NCBI RefSeq assembly: GCF_900109175.1
Contig: NZ_FNZE01000022.1
Location: 1-61,387, forward strand
Reading direction: 5' to 3'
From: Pseudomonas linyingensis
GTDB taxonomy: Bacteria; Pseudomonadota; Gammaproteobacteria; Pseudomonadales; Pseudomonadaceae
DNA length: 61,387 nt
Below the pieces are notes generated by a model. That model had not been told where the DNA came from, made no database searches, and worked only from the letters and a program-made list of their open reading frames with translations. This document shows positions 33,888 through 43,255 of the stretch, piece after piece. Position 1 is the stretch's first letter. Every line of letters starts with the position of its first letter. The position numbers and the translations under genes were made by a program.

Positions 33888-36353
33888 ATGAAAGAGAAAG
33901 AGCTGCGACTGGCGCTCGTCCTGTTCGGTGGCGTTTCGCTGGCGGTCTATCAGCATGGGATCAATCGGGAAATTCTCAACCTCGTTCGCGCCTCGAAGCT
34001 TTACCACGCTCCCCCAGCCCGCGAAGAACCCCAGAACGTAACCGGCAGTTTTCATCGGCACTATCCCGATGAGCCGGAAAGCTCGACCGGGGATGCCTAC
34101 CTGCAATTCCTGCAGATCCTCGGCAAGGACATGGCGCTGCGGGTCATCGTCGATGTCATTGCCGGGTCTTCGGCTGGCGCGATCAACGGGGTGACACTGG
34201 CTGCGGCGCTGGCCCACGATCGCACGCTCAAGCCGATCACCGACCTGTGGCTGGAACAGGCCGACATGCTCAGCCTGCTGGCCCCGGGAGCCAAGGCGCG
34301 GTTGTGGAGCAAGTGGTACTTCTGGCCGCTGATGCGGCCGCTGATGAGCCGCCTCGGACGCGAGGGGCTGATTCCGGGCGAGGGCGATGCCGACATCGCC
34401 AAGCGTATCTCGGTGTTCCTGCGCTCCCTCTGGTTCAAGCCGCCGCTCGACGGGACACGCCTGTCCGGACTGATCCTCGATGGGCTGAGCGCGATGGATG
34501 CCTCGACCTCGAAGTGGGAGTCACTGCTGCCCAAGGGCGAAAAGCTCGATTTGCTGCTGACGGTGACGGATTTCCACGGTCTGCAGCGGCCCATCTTCAT
34601 CCATGACCCGCCGGTTGCCAACGAGCGCGAGCATCGGCACCTGCTGCGCTTCGGCTTCGAGCACCGCAGGACCGGGCATCTGCTCAGCGAGTTCAATGTC
34701 GACAACTTCCCCTCGCTGGCCTTCGCCGGGCGGGCGTCGGCTTCCTACCCGGGAGCGTTTCCGCCTGCCCAGATACGCGAGATGGACGATCTGTTGGCCG
34801 CGCGGCACATGCCCTGGCCGGCTCGTTCGCATTTCATCGAGGAGAATTTCCGCAATTACCGCGAGCGTGGCGAGGATCCCGAGGAGGCGGTGCTGGTGGA
34901 TGGCAGCATTCTCGACAACAAGCCGATCATGGCCTGTGTCGAGGCCATCAGGATGCATAGCGCCTTCCGCGAGGTGGATCGCCGGCTGGTCTATGTCGAT
35001 CCGCGGCCGAAAGGCCGGCGCGTGTCGGCAGGCACTGGCGTGCCAGGCTTTTTCGCGACCCTGCGCGGGGCACTGACTGATCTGCCCCGGCAGGATCCGG
35101 TGTACAACGAGCTGGCCATGCTCAGTCGGCACAACGTGCAGGCCCGCCGGCTCAAGGAGGCGATCCTCAGTGCCCGACCGCAGGTCGTCGAGTACCTCGA
35201 GGAGAAGACCGCAGGCCGCCTGAAGGGCAGGTTCACCATCGATGATCTGCAGCAATGGAGGATGCTTTCCTTCACCCCCGTCGCCGGGCTGTCCATCGCC
35301 TATGACGCCTGGATGCGCTCACTGGTTTTCGAGGCCCTGGACTTCGTCGTGCAAATCGTCTGCTGGGCATGCCAATACGTAGCTGACTCTCCTGAAGCTT
35401 GCCGCGTTCAGGAGGTGGTCGAGGCCTGGGCCAGGCATCAGGGCGTGATCAGCGCCACCTACCGGATACCCGAGCAGGTCTACAGAAATGAAGAACTGCC
35501 GCTGTTTGTCAGGACGATCATGGACTTCGGGGTGATCTACAAGAGGCGCCGGCTGAATTTCGTGCTGCACGAAATCAACGACCTGTACCCCGATGTAGCC
35601 GAGGGGGCCGCCGCGGATGCCGAGTCGGAAACCCTGGATCTGCTGAAGATCAAGATTCACAAGTGCATCAGCGACCTGGCCTTTTGCGACGATCCGGACT
35701 TCCTCAGCCGCCAGGCGGTGACGGCCTGCCGCGAGATCTTCCACCAGGACGAGGCGATTCGGGAGTACTCGGCCGAGGCGATCCAGGGCGACCCGCTGGC
35801 CTGCACCGAGCTGTCGCATCTGATCGAGCGTCTGGGCCAGGAGTACGATCTCGCGCGGATGGTCGACAATTCCGACGCGGTGTTTGCTTCGCCGCTGTTC
35901 TTGAAGCTGAGAGAGCAAAGCCGTCTGGCGATTCTGACCGGCTATCTCGGCTACTTCTTCTGGGACATGATCCTGCGCCCCACCGCCAGTGCCTTGTCGC
36001 AGAAGGCCGAGACCATCGAGGAGATCCTGGTGGACCGCATCAGCCCGGAAGATGCCCGCAACATTACTTTCGACTTGCGCAAGGAGGTGCTGCTTGGCAG
36101 TGCTTTCGCCAGCTTCGGCGGCTTCCTGGGTCGCTCGATCCGTGAAAACGACTACCTGTGGGGGCGACTGAATGCGGTGGACCGCCTGTTCGATATCCTG
36201 ATCAGCACGGTGCCAGTCAAGCTGCGCAAGGGCTTTGACGTTGCGGCGCTCAAGAAAAGAGCGTACGAGAGCGTTCTGGAAGAGGAGCGGCATGCACTCG
36301 GCAGCGTTCAGGGCCTGATCGACAAGCTCGGCGATGCGGTAAAACGGCTCTAG
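33888..36353 (+). CDS. Large patatin-like lipid acyl hydrolase
   Basis: An 821-residue protein. The N-terminal patatin domain, about residues 5-345, has an oxyanion-hole glycine motif (FGGVSLAVYQ), the nucleophile Ser95 in GSSAG and the partner Asp338 in DGS, forming a Ser-Asp dyad that cleaves lipid acyl esters. The remaining 470 residues are largely alpha-helical and not assigned; the size is like DUF3376-containing patatins. No signal peptide is visible, so it is cytosolic or membrane-associated. It stands alone, with a terminator after it. Codon use is slightly less GC-biased than in the neighbouring metabolic genes. Confidence 0.87.
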   Translation: MKEKELRLALVLFGGVSLAVYQHGINREILNLVRASKLYHAPPAREEPQNVTGSFHRHYPDEPESSTGDAYLQFLQILGKDMALRVIVDVIAGSSAGAINGVTLAAALAHDRTLKPITDLWLEQADMLSLLAPGAKARLWSKWYFWPLMRPLMSRLGREGLIPGEGDADIAKRISVFLRSLWFKPPLDGTRLSGLILDGLSAMDASTSKWESLLPKGEKLDLLLTVTDFHGLQRPIFIHDPPVANEREHRHLLRFGFEHRRTGHLLSEFNVDNFPSLAFAGRASASYPGAFPPAQIREMDDLLAARHMPWPARSHFIEENFRNYRERGEDPEEAVLVDGSILDNKPIMACVEAIRMHSAFREVDRRLVYVDPRPKGRRVSAGTGVPGFFATLRGALTDLPRQDPVYNELAMLSRHNVQARRLKEAILSARPQVVEYLEEKTAGRLKGRFTIDDLQQWRMLSFTPVAGLSIAYDAWMRSLVFEALDFVVQIVCWACQYVADSPEACRVQEVVEAWARHQGVISATYRIPEQVYRNEELPLFVRTIMDFGVIYKRRRLNFVLHEINDLYPDVAEGAAADAESETLDLLKIKIHKCISDLAFCDDPDFLSRQAVTACREIFHQDEAIREYSAEAIQGDPLACTELSHLIERLGQEYDLARMVDNSDAVFASPLFLKLREQSRLAILTGYLGYFFWDMILRPTASALSQKAETIEEILVDRISPEDARNITFDLRKEVLLGSAFASFGGFLGRSIRENDYLWGRLNAVDRLFDILISTVPVKLRKGFDVAALKKRAYESVLEEERHALGSVQGLIDKLGDAVKRL

Positions 36354-36419
36354 GGGCGCAAGAAAACCCGCGCCGCAGATTTCTGTCTTTGCACCACCCG
36401 GCGATTCTCGGCCCACAAG

Positions 36420-36450
36420 CACGAAGCCCCCGCATTGCGGGGGCTTCGTG
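36420..36450. terminator. Bidirectional intrinsic terminator
   Basis: A perfect 14-bp stem (CACGAAGCCCCCGC at 36420-36433 and its complement at 36437-36450) with a three-base loop is followed by TTT. It sits between the convergent patatin and metQ genes. Confidence 0.88.
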
Positions 36451-36476
36451 TTTCACAGGGAGTTATCGGCCGGCGC

Positions 36477-37253
36477 TCAGAATGCCGGCACCACCGCGCC
36501 CTTGTACTTGTCGGCGATGAAGGCCTTCACCTCGTCGCTGTGCAGGGCCTTGGCCAGCTTCTGCATGGCCTCGCTGTCCTTGTTGTCGGCGCGGCTGACC
36601 AGGATGTTCACGTAGGGCGAGTCGTTGCCCTCGATGGCCAGGGCGTCCTTGGTCGGGGTCAGGCCGGCTTCCAGGGCGTAGTTGGTGTTGATCAGTGCCA
36701 GGTCGACCTGCTTGAGCACGCGCGGCAGGGTGGCGGCTTCCAGTTCGCGGACCTTGATGTGCTTGGGATTCTCGGCGATGTCCTTCGGCGTGGCGGTGAT
36801 GCCGGCGCCTTCCTTGAGGGTGATCACCCCAGCCTTGGCCAGCAGCAGCAGGGCGCGGCCGCCGTTGGTGGCGTCGTTGGGGATGGCCACGCTGGCGCCC
36901 TCGGGCAGCTCGTCGAGGCTCTTCAGCTTGCTGGAGTAGGCGCCGAACGGCTCGATGTGCACGCCGGTCACGCTGACCAGCTCGGTCTTGCGGCTGGCGT
37001 TGAACTCGTCCAGGTACGGCTGGTGCTGGAAGAAGTTGGCGTCCAGATTCTTCTGCTGCACCTGCAGGTTGGGCTGCACGTAGTCGGTGAACACGCGCAC
37101 CTTCAGCTCCACCCCCTGCTTGGCCAGCAGCGGCTTGACCACTTCGAGGATCTCCGCGTGCGGCACCGGGGTGGCGGCGACGTTGAGGGTTTGTGCCTGG
37201 GCGGTGACGGAGAAGGCGGCGAACAGGGTCGCGGCGGCCAGCAGTTTCTTCAT
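36477..37253 (-). CDS. metQ: Methionine ABC transporter substrate-binding protein
   Basis: A 258-residue NlpA/MetQ-type binding protein that delivers methionine to MetNI. The signal peptide ends AQA and there is no lipobox Cys, so it is probably soluble in the periplasm rather than a lipoprotein. TPVPHAEILEVVKP and FFQHQPYLDEFN are the MetQ signatures. It is last in the metN-metI-metQ transcript, 68 bases after metI. Confidence 0.93.
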   Translation of the reverse strand: MKKLLAAATLFAAFSVTAQAQTLNVAATPVPHAEILEVVKPLLAKQGVELKVRVFTDYVQPNLQVQQKNLDANFFQHQPYLDEFNASRKTELVSVTGVHIEPFGAYSSKLKSLDELPEGASVAIPNDATNGGRALLLLAKAGVITLKEGAGITATPKDIAENPKHIKVRELEAATLPRVLKQVDLALINTNYALEAGLTPTKDALAIEGNDSPYVNILVSRADNKDSEAMQKLAKALHSDEVKAFIADKYKGAVVPAF

Positions 37254-37321
37254 TGTTGAACTCCTTGTGGGATGGAGCGCCGCCGCAATGGATGGCCGCG
37301 GCGACGCGGGGTAAGTCCGGT

Positions 37322-37990
37322 TCACTTGCGCGAGAAACGCACCACCAGGCGGTCGCCGACGCTCTGCAGCAGCTGCACCAGCACCAGCAGGAGGATCACG
37401 GTGACCGCCATGACGTCGGGCTGGTAGCGCTGGTAACCATAGCGCACCGCCAGATCGCCGAGGCCGCCGCCGCCGATCAGGCCTGACATGGCGGTGTAGG
37501 ACACCAGGGTGATGGCGGTGACGGTGAGGGCGGCGAGCAGGCCCGGGCGCGCCTCGGGCAGCAGGGCGTTGAGGACGATCTGCCGGGTGGTCGCGCCCAT
37601 CGCCTGGGTCGCCTCGATGATGCCGCGATCGACCTCTCGCAGCGCGGTCTCCGCCAGGCGGGCGAACAGCGGCGTGGCGCCCACCACCAGTGGCGGGATG
37701 GCGCCGATGGCGCCCAGCGAGGTGCCGACGATCAGCTCGGTGAGCGGGATCATCAGGATCAGCAGGATGACGAAGGGCACCGAGCGCAGCACGTTGACCA
37801 CCAGGGAGAGCAGGCGGTACAGCGGCTTGTGGTCGAACAGCTGGCGCGGGCCGGTGAGGAACAGCAGCACGCCGAGCGGCAGGCCGAACAGCACGGTGAA
37901 CAGCAGCGAGCCGCCGAGCATCGCCAGGGTATCCAGGCTGGCCTGCCAGATTTCCGGCCAGAACACGTTGGGCAGCAGTTTTTCCAGCAT
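37322..37990 (-). CDS. metI: Methionine ABC transporter permease
   Basis: A 222-residue inner-membrane permease with about five helices. The coupling loop EATQAMGATTRQIVLNALLPEARPG is the EAA motif that contacts the ATPase. Its ATG overlaps the stop codon of metN (ATGA). Part of the MetNIQ D/L-methionine importer. Confidence 0.95.
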   Translation of the reverse strand: MLEKLLPNVFWPEIWQASLDTLAMLGGSLLFTVLFGLPLGVLLFLTGPRQLFDHKPLYRLLSLVVNVLRSVPFVILLILMIPLTELIVGTSLGAIGAIPPLVVGATPLFARLAETALREVDRGIIEATQAMGATTRQIVLNALLPEARPGLLAALTVTAITLVSYTAMSGLIGGGGLGDLAVRYGYQRYQPDVMAVTVILLLVLVQLLQSVGDRLVVRFSRK

Positions 37991-38997
37991 CAGCGCAGTA
38001 CCTCGACATGCACGTCGGCGGCATCGAGGCGCGCCAGGGCGGCGTCGAGGTCGCCGCCGGTGAGGGCCAGGGTCAGCTGGCCGTAGGGGGTTTCGCGGAT
38101 GCGGTCGATGCGTCCGGCGAGGATGCTGTAGTCGACCCCGGTGTCGCGCGCCACCTGGCCGAGCAGCGGCGCATAGGTGGCCTCGCCGCGGAAGGTCAGG
38201 CGCAGGATGCGCCCCGGCACGTGGGCGAAGTCGTCGCGCTGCTCGCCCTCGTCGACATGCTCGGCCTCCAGCACGAAGCGCCGGGTGGTCGGGTGCTGGG
38301 GGTGGAGGAACACGTCGGCCACCGCCCCTTGCTCGACGATCGCGCCGCCGTCCATCACCGCCACGCGGTCGCAGACGCGGCGGATCACATCCATCTCGTG
38401 GGTGATGAGGACGATGGTCAGCTGCAGTTCGCGGTTGATCTCGGCGAGCAGCTGCAGCACCTGGGCGGTGGTCTGCGGGTCGAGGGCGCTGGTCGCCTCG
38501 TCGCAGAGGAGGATCTTCGGCTCGGTGGCCAGCGCGCGGGCGATGCCGACGCGCTGCTTCTGGCCGCCGGAGAGTTGCGCCGGGTACTTGTGCGCGTGCT
38601 CGCTGAGGCCGACGCGCTCCAGCAGCTGGGCGACGCGGGCGTCGATGGCCGTGCGCGGCAGCTCGCCGGCCAGCTTGAGCGGCAGGGCGACGTTGTCGGC
38701 CACGGTCTTCGAGGCCAGCAGGTTGAAGTGCTGGAAGATCATGCCGATGCGCTGGCGCAGGCCGCGCAGAGCGCTGGCGTCGAGGGCGGTGCTGTCCTCG
38801 CCGTCGATCAGGATGCGTCCGCCGGAGGGCTCCTCGAGGCGATTGATCAGGCGCAGCAGGGTGCTCTTGCCGGCGCCGGAGTGGCCGATCAGACCGAAGA
38901 TCTCACCGGCGCCGATCTGCAGGGAGGTGGCCTGCAGGGCGGGGATATCGCGGCCATTGACCCGGTACGCCTTGTGGACGTTGTCGAATTGGATCAC
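37990..38997 (-). CDS. metN: Methionine ABC transporter ATP-binding protein
   Basis: A 335-residue ATPase with Walker [10 protein letters not shown], signature [15 protein letters not shown], and Walker [12 protein letters not shown] followed by a switch His (THEMD). A C-terminal NIL/ACT-like domain, about residues 255-335, is where methionine feedback inhibits MetN. First gene of metNIQ. Confidence 0.96.
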   Translation of the reverse strand: MIQFDNVHKAYRVNGRDIPALQATSLQIGAGEIFGLIGHSGAGKSTLLRLINRLEEPSGGRILIDGEDSTALDASALRGLRQRIGMIFQHFNLLASKTVADNVALPLKLAGELPRTAIDARVAQLLERVGLSEHAHKYPAQLSGGQKQRVGIARALATEPKILLCDEATSALDPQTTAQVLQLLAEINRELQLTIVLITHEMDVIRRVCDRVAVMDGGAIVEQGAVADVFLHPQHPTTRRFVLEAEHVDEGEQRDDFAHVPGRILRLTFRGEATYAPLLGQVARDTGVDYSILAGRIDRIRETPYGQLTLALTGGDLDAALARLDAADVHVEVLR

Positions 38998-39114
38998 GGG
39001 AAAACCTTGTGGGTGGGGGAACGGGCCGTGCCGAGGGTGCTCAGTCTAGCGGCCCGTCTTTAGTGCGGAAAATGCTTTGGACGACTATTGATATAGCTGA
39101 ATGCCGAGATTCGC

Positions 39115-39558
39115 TTACTCGGGGATCACGCTCTCGCTGTCGACGGCGGCCGGTGCCTTGGGCTGCAGAGCGCCGCCGGTCAGCGCCGGCGCCTTGGGCA
39201 TCAGCGTGCGGGCCTTGGTCAGCGCCGTGGTGGCGGCGTTCAGGTCACCCTTCTCCAGAGCCTGCTGGCTGCGCTGTAGCCAGGCATCGGCGAGCAGGCG
39301 CTGATAGCTGTCGAGGGCGGGCGCGCTGCTTTCCTGCTGGCGCAGCCGCTCGAGGGTGGCGCCGGCCGCCGCCAGCTGGCCGCTCGCCAGCTGTGTCTCG
39401 AACTGCTGACGCAGTCCGTCCGGTGCTGCAGACAGTGCCGGCTGCGTCGGCTGCTGTGCCTGCGGCGCGGGGCTGCCGGCGTCGCCCTGCGGCGAACTCT
39501 GGCAGGAGCCGAGCAGCAGCAGGACCAGCAACGGCAGGCAGCGAAGGGCACGGGTCAT
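39115..39558 (-). CDS. Putative lipoprotein next to znuB
   Basis: A 147-residue protein with an export signal ending in the lipobox LLGSC; Cys19 should be lipidated. After a Pro/Gln/Ser-rich tether a helical region (QQFETQLASGQLAAAGATLERL...) looks like short helical repeats. I recall a similar gene at the same place, between the met and znu genes, in P. aeruginosa. Function unknown. Confidence 0.75.
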   Translation of the reverse strand: MTRALRCLPLLVLLLLGSCQSSPQGDAGSPAPQAQQPTQPALSAAPDGLRQQFETQLASGQLAAAGATLERLRQQESSAPALDSYQRLLADAWLQRSQQALEKGDLNAATTALTKARTLMPKAPALTGGALQPKAPAAVDSESVIPE

Positions 39559-39595
39559 GGCTCAAGCCTCGGGGTGTTCACAAAGTAGCCAAATT

Positions 39596-40384
39596 CTACA
39601 CCGCGCGGCGCGGCAGCAGGAAGCTCAGCAGGAACACGCCGGCGGCGCTGACCACGATGGACGGCCCGGCCGGGGTGTCCTGGTACCAGGACAGGGCGAG
39701 GCCGGCGCACACCGCGACCAGGCCGATCAGGCTGGCGCCGGCGGCCATCTGTTCGGGGGTGCGCGCGTGGCGCTGGGCGGCGGCGGCGGGGATGATCAGC
39801 AGCGAGGTGATCAGCAGCACGCCGACGATCTTCATCGCCACGGCGATCACCACGGCGATCAGCAGCATCAGCGCCAGGCGGATGGCGGCCACCGGCAGGC
39901 CTTCGACCTGCGCCAGCTCCTCGTGCACGGTGATCGCCAGCAGCGAGCGCCACAGCCAGGCCAGCGCCGCCAGCACCAGCGCGCTGCCGCCGATGATCCA
40001 CAGCAGGTCGCCCTGGCTGACCGCCAGCAGGTCGCCGAACAGGTAGGCCATCAGGTCGACGCGCACCTCGTCGAGCAGGCTGATGGTCACCAGGCCGAGC
40101 GACAGGGTGCTGTGGGCGAGGATGCCGAGCAGGGTGTCGGAGGCCAGCGGCTGGCGTTGCTGCAGGGTCACCAGCAGCACGGCGAGCAGCACGCAGCCGA
40201 CGGTCACTGCGAGGGTCGGGCTGACGTCGAGCAGGAAGCCCAGCGCCACGCCGAGCAGGGCGGCGTGGGCGAGGGTGTCGCCGAAGTAGGCCATACGCCG
40301 CCAGACCACGAAGGAGCCGAGCGGGCCGGCGACCAGCGCCAGGGCGAGGCCGGCGAGCAGGGCGTTGAGGAGGAAATCGGGCAT
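39596..40384 (-). CDS. znuB: Zinc ABC transporter permease
   Basis: A 262-residue, multi-helix permease of the metal ABC-3 family. The [42 protein letters not shown] opening region is typical of ZnuB, and the helix carrying [18 protein letters not shown] is the most conserved part. It starts two bases after the znuC stop, so the genes are coupled. Confidence 0.96.
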   Translation of the reverse strand: MPDFLLNALLAGLALALVAGPLGSFVVWRRMAYFGDTLAHAALLGVALGFLLDVSPTLAVTVGCVLLAVLLVTLQQRQPLASDTLLGILAHSTLSLGLVTISLLDEVRVDLMAYLFGDLLAVSQGDLLWIIGGSALVLAALAWLWRSLLAITVHEELAQVEGLPVAAIRLALMLLIAVVIAVAMKIVGVLLITSLLIIPAAAAQRHARTPEQMAAGASLIGLVAVCAGLALSWYQDTPAGPSIVVSAAGVFLLSFLLPRRAV

Positions 40385-40386
40385 GG

Positions 40387-41160
40387 TCAGTGTTTGCAGT
40401 TCGGGCCGTGGATGTGGGGTTGCTTGGGCGCGACCACGCTGCCGTGCAGGTCGTGGGTGTGGTCGTGCTGGTGGTGGTAGATCGCCAGGCTGCGCGCGTC
40501 GTTGCCGAACAGCTCGCGGAAGGCCGGGTCGCTGCTGACCTGGTCCGGGTGGCCGGAGCAGCACACGTGGCGGTTGAGGCAGATCACCCGGTCGGTGGCG
40601 CTCATCACCAGGTGCAGGTCGTGGGAGACCATCAGCACGCCGCAGCCGTAGCGCTTGCGCAGGCGGCCGATCAGCCGGTACAGCTCGGCCTGGCCGGCGA
40701 CGTCGACGCCCTGTACCGGCTCGTCGAGCACCAGCAGTTCCGGCTTGCGCAGCAGGGCGCGGGCCAGCAGCACGCGCTGCAGCTCGCCGCCGGAGATGCG
40801 CTGCAGCGGACTGTCGATCACCTGGGCGGCGCCGACTTCGCCGAGCGCCGCCAGGGCGCGGGCGCGGTCGACGCCGGGGACCAGGCGCAGGAAGCGCAGC
40901 ACCGACAGCGGCAGGGTCGGCTCGACGTGCAGCTTCTGCGGCATGTAGCCGATGCGCAGCCTGTCGCGGCGCCACACGCTGCCGTGGTGCGGCTTGAGCA
41001 GGCCGAGCACCACGCGCACCAGGGTGGTCTTGCCGGCGCCGTTGGGGCCGATCAGGGTGACGATCTCGCCGGGCTTGAGGGCGAGCTGCACGTCCTGCAG
41101 CACCGGATTGCCGGCGAAGCTGACGCCAACGCCGTCGAGGCGGATCAGTGCGTCGCTCAT
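40387..41160 (-). CDS. znuC: Zinc ABC transporter ATP-binding protein
   Basis: A 257-residue ATPase with Walker [10 protein letters not shown], signature [15 protein letters not shown], Walker [13 protein letters not shown] and switch His in VSHDLH. The C-terminal tail is His-rich ([22 protein letters not shown]), as in ZnuC, and may sense zinc. The start overlaps the zur stop codon by four bases (ATGA), placing zur-znuC-znuB in one operon. Confidence 0.97.
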   Translation of the reverse strand: MSDALIRLDGVGVSFAGNPVLQDVQLALKPGEIVTLIGPNGAGKTTLVRVVLGLLKPHHGSVWRRDRLRIGYMPQKLHVEPTLPLSVLRFLRLVPGVDRARALAALGEVGAAQVIDSPLQRISGGELQRVLLARALLRKPELLVLDEPVQGVDVAGQAELYRLIGRLRKRYGCGVLMVSHDLHLVMSATDRVICLNRHVCCSGHPDQVSSDPAFRELFGNDARSLAIYHHQHDHTHDLHGSVVAPKQPHIHGPNCKH

Positions 41161-41642
41161 GCGGCCTCCCGGCACTGCGCACACAGGCCGACCACTTCGA
41201 CCATCTGACCTTCCACGACGAAGCCCACCTCGCTGGCGGCGGCGATGATCGCGGCACCGATAGCCGGCTGCTCGACCTCGATGGCGGTGCCGCACTGGCG
41301 GCAGATCAGGAAGTGGCCCTGATGCACCTGGCCGGGATGGTTGCAGCCGATGAAGGCGTTCAGCGAGGCCAGACGGTGGATCAGGCCGTGTTCGAGGAGG
41401 AAGTCCAGCGCCCGGTACACGGTCGGCGGCGCGGCGCGGCGGCCGTCCTCGACGCTCAGCACGCCGAGGATGTCGTAGGCACCGAGCGGGCGGTGGCTGG
41501 CCCACACCAGCTCCAGCACGCGGCGGCGCAGGGAGGTCAGACGCGCGCCACTGCGCGCGCACAGGTCGTCGGCGGTGGCGAGGGCGCTGGCCACGCAATG
41601 GCTGTGGTCGTGGGGGTGACAGGCGAGCGGAGTGGATGTCAT
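41157..41642 (-). CDS. zur: Zinc uptake regulator (Fur family)
   Basis: A 161-residue zinc-sensing repressor. The DNA-binding winged helix carries [25 protein letters not shown]; the structural zinc cysteines lie in [11 protein letters not shown] and VGLCAQC. A His-rich start (CHPHDHSHC) is typical. ATG 41642 is chosen because GGGAG lies eight bases upstream; GTG 41651 is possible. It is divergent from znuA, and a Zur box lies between, so it controls itself and all znu genes. Confidence 0.95.
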   Translation of the reverse strand: MTSTPLACHPHDHSHCVASALATADDLCARSGARLTSLRRRVLELVWASHRPLGAYDILGVLSVEDGRRAAPPTVYRALDFLLEHGLIHRLASLNAFIGCNHPGQVHQGHFLICRQCGTAIEVEQPAIGAAIIAAASEVGFVVEGQMVEVVGLCAQCREAA

Positions 41643-41662
41643 GGCCGACACTCCCGAGTAAA

Positions 41663-41686
41663 GGGACGTTATTATATAACCGTTCC
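41663..41686. promoter_or_regulatory. Zur box in the zur/znuA divergent promoter
   Basis: An imperfect dyad: GGGA-CG-TTAT on the left mirrors ATAAC-C-GTTCCC on the right around a TATA core, matching the gammaproteobacterial Zur consensus (GTTATAnTATAAC type). It contains TATAAT on the minus strand (toward zur) and TATAAC on the plus strand (toward znuA), so bound Zur would cover both -10 elements. Confidence 0.85.
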
Positions 41687-41692
41687 CCTGCC

Positions 41693-42748
41693 ATGAGTGA
41701 TGCCATCGTGCCCCGTCTGTCTTCTCTGCTGCCCGCCACTGCCCTGGCCGCAGCCCTGTCCTGGCTGCTGGCCACTCCGGCGCTGGCCGAGGTCCGCGTG
41801 CTGACCAGCATCAAGCCGCTGCAACTGATCGCCGCCGCCGTGCAGGACGGCGCCGGCACGCCCGAGGTGCTGCTGCCGCCGGGCGCCTCGCCGCACCACT
41901 ACGCGCTGCGCCCCTCCGACATCCGCCGGGTACGCGAGGCGGAGCTGCTGTACTGGATCGGCCCGGACCTGGAAGTGTTCCTGCCGCGGGTGCTGGAAGG
42001 CCGCGAGCGACCCAGCCTGGCCGTGCAGGAACTGGCCGGCCTGCACCTGCGTCACTTCGGCGCGGCGCACCGCCACGCCGAGGAGGAGCACGTCGACGAG
42101 CATGACGAGCACGAGCACGAGCACGACGATCACGCGGCGCACGATCACGAGGAACACGACGAGCACGCCGCACACGGCCATGCCGACACCGCTGCGGCCG
42201 AAGAGCACGACCACGCCCACCGCCCCGGCATGCTGGACGCCCATCTGTGGCTGCTGCCGGCCAACGCCCGAGTGATCGCCGCGCGCATGGCCGCCGACCT
42301 GGCCAAGGCCGATCCGGCCAACGCCGCGCGCTACCAGGCCAACCTGGCCGCCTTCGAGCAGCGCCTGGCTGCCACCGACGCACGCCTCAAGGCACGCCTG
42401 GCACCCTTGAAAGACAAGCCGTTCTTCGTCTTCCACGAGGCCTTCGACTACTTCGAGGAGGCCTACGGCCTGCAGCACGCAGGGGTGTTCGCGGTCAGCG
42501 CCGAGGTGCAGCCGGGCGCCCGCCACGTCGCTGCCATGCGCGAGCAGCTGCAGGCTGCCGGACCGAGCTGCGTGTTCAGCGAACCGCCTCTGCGCCCGCG
42601 CCTGGCGCAGACCCTCAGCGAAGGCCTGCCGGTGCGCCTGGCCGAGCTGGATGCGCTGGGCTTCGAACTGGAGGCCGAGGCCGGCGGCTACGAGCGGCTG
42701 CTGAAGAACCTTGGCGATCGGCTGGCGGGGTGTCTGGAACAGCTGTGA
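41693..42748 (+). CDS. znuA: Zinc ABC transporter periplasmic binding protein
   Basis: A 351-residue high-affinity zinc-binding protein. The signal peptide runs to about residue 32 (ATPALA). Metal ligands are expected at His in [10 protein letters not shown], His in LDAHLWLLP, His in VFHEAFDYF and a late acidic residue. Between the first two lies a long His/Asp/Glu-rich loop, about residues 125-185, that gathers zinc. The start codon sits only seven bases after the Zur box with no obvious ribosome site, so the leader is very short. Confidence 0.95.
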   Translation: MSDAIVPRLSSLLPATALAAALSWLLATPALAEVRVLTSIKPLQLIAAAVQDGAGTPEVLLPPGASPHHYALRPSDIRRVREAELLYWIGPDLEVFLPRVLEGRERPSLAVQELAGLHLRHFGAAHRHAEEEHVDEHDEHEHEHDDHAAHDHEEHDEHAAHGHADTAAAEEHDHAHRPGMLDAHLWLLPANARVIAARMAADLAKADPANAARYQANLAAFEQRLAATDARLKARLAPLKDKPFFVFHEAFDYFEEAYGLQHAGVFAVSAEVQPGARHVAAMREQLQAAGPSCVFSEPPLRPRLAQTLSEGLPVRLAELDALGFELEAEAGGYERLLKNLGDRLAGCLEQL

Positions 42749-42760
42749 GGCTCGGGATGC

Positions 42761-42795
42761 GTAGGGTTCACCGCTGCGCGGCTAACCCGCCCTAC
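42761..42795. repeat. REP-like palindrome between znuA and the methyltransferase-like gene
   Basis: GTAGGGTT at 42761 and AACCC..CCTAC at 42795 flank complementary ACCGC/GCGG arms. It looks like the short palindromic repeats scattered between genes in many Pseudomonas. It lies between two convergent genes, and the stop codon of the minus-strand gene (42792-42794) falls inside it. Confidence 0.7.
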
Positions 42796-43244
42796 AGCCA
42801 GCGCCTGACCCGCATGCAGTAGGCGCGAAACTCGTCCCCGAACAGCCGCTGCAGCGCGTGCTCCTCCGGGGCGATCTGGAAGCGGTCGATGAAGGCGACG
42901 AACAGCGGCAGCAGCAGGAAGTTGAGCCAGTTGCCCAGGCCCAGCGCCAGGGCGAGCAGGAGCAGCGCGTCGCCCAGATAGATCGGGTTGCGCGAGTGGG
43001 CGAACACGCCGTGGGTCACCAGCCGCGTGGTGCGCTCGGGTTTGAGCGGATTGACCGTGGTGCGCGCGCGCAGCAGGGTCCAGGCTGCCGCCGCCATCAG
43101 GCCGAGTCCGGCCAGCAGCACCAGCGCGGCCAGCGGCCGCTGCAGGGCGAAGGCGAAGCCGCCGAACGGCAGGTGCCTGGCGAGCTGCCACATCAGGCCG
43201 GCGAACATCACGACCACCAGCGGTGGGGGGAATAGCAGAGCCAT
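42792..43244 (-). CDS. Isoprenylcysteine methyltransferase-like membrane protein (ICMT/PEMT family)
   Basis: A 150-residue, four-helix membrane protein. THGVFAHSRNPIYLGD and the end (EEHALQRLFGDEFRAY) are the conserved cofactor-binding motifs of the ICMT/phospholipid methyltransferase fold. Bacterial members methylate unknown substrates or lipids. Start ATG 43244 has GAGGG upstream. Probably cotranscribed with the thioredoxin-fold gene, 11 bases upstream on this strand. Confidence 0.85.
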   Translation of the reverse strand: MALLFPPPLVVVMFAGLMWQLARHLPFGGFAFALQRPLAALVLLAGLGLMAAAAWTLLRARTTVNPLKPERTTRLVTHGVFAHSRNPIYLGDALLLLALALGLGNWLNFLLLPLFVAFIDRFQIAPEEHALQRLFGDEFRAYCMRVRRWL

Positions 43245-43255
43245 AAGCGGTCCCT

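Noticed and set aside
42080..42225. His/Asp/Glu tract in znuA as a DNA repeat or insertion
   Set aside because: Metal-gathering His-rich loops are normal in ZnuA proteins.
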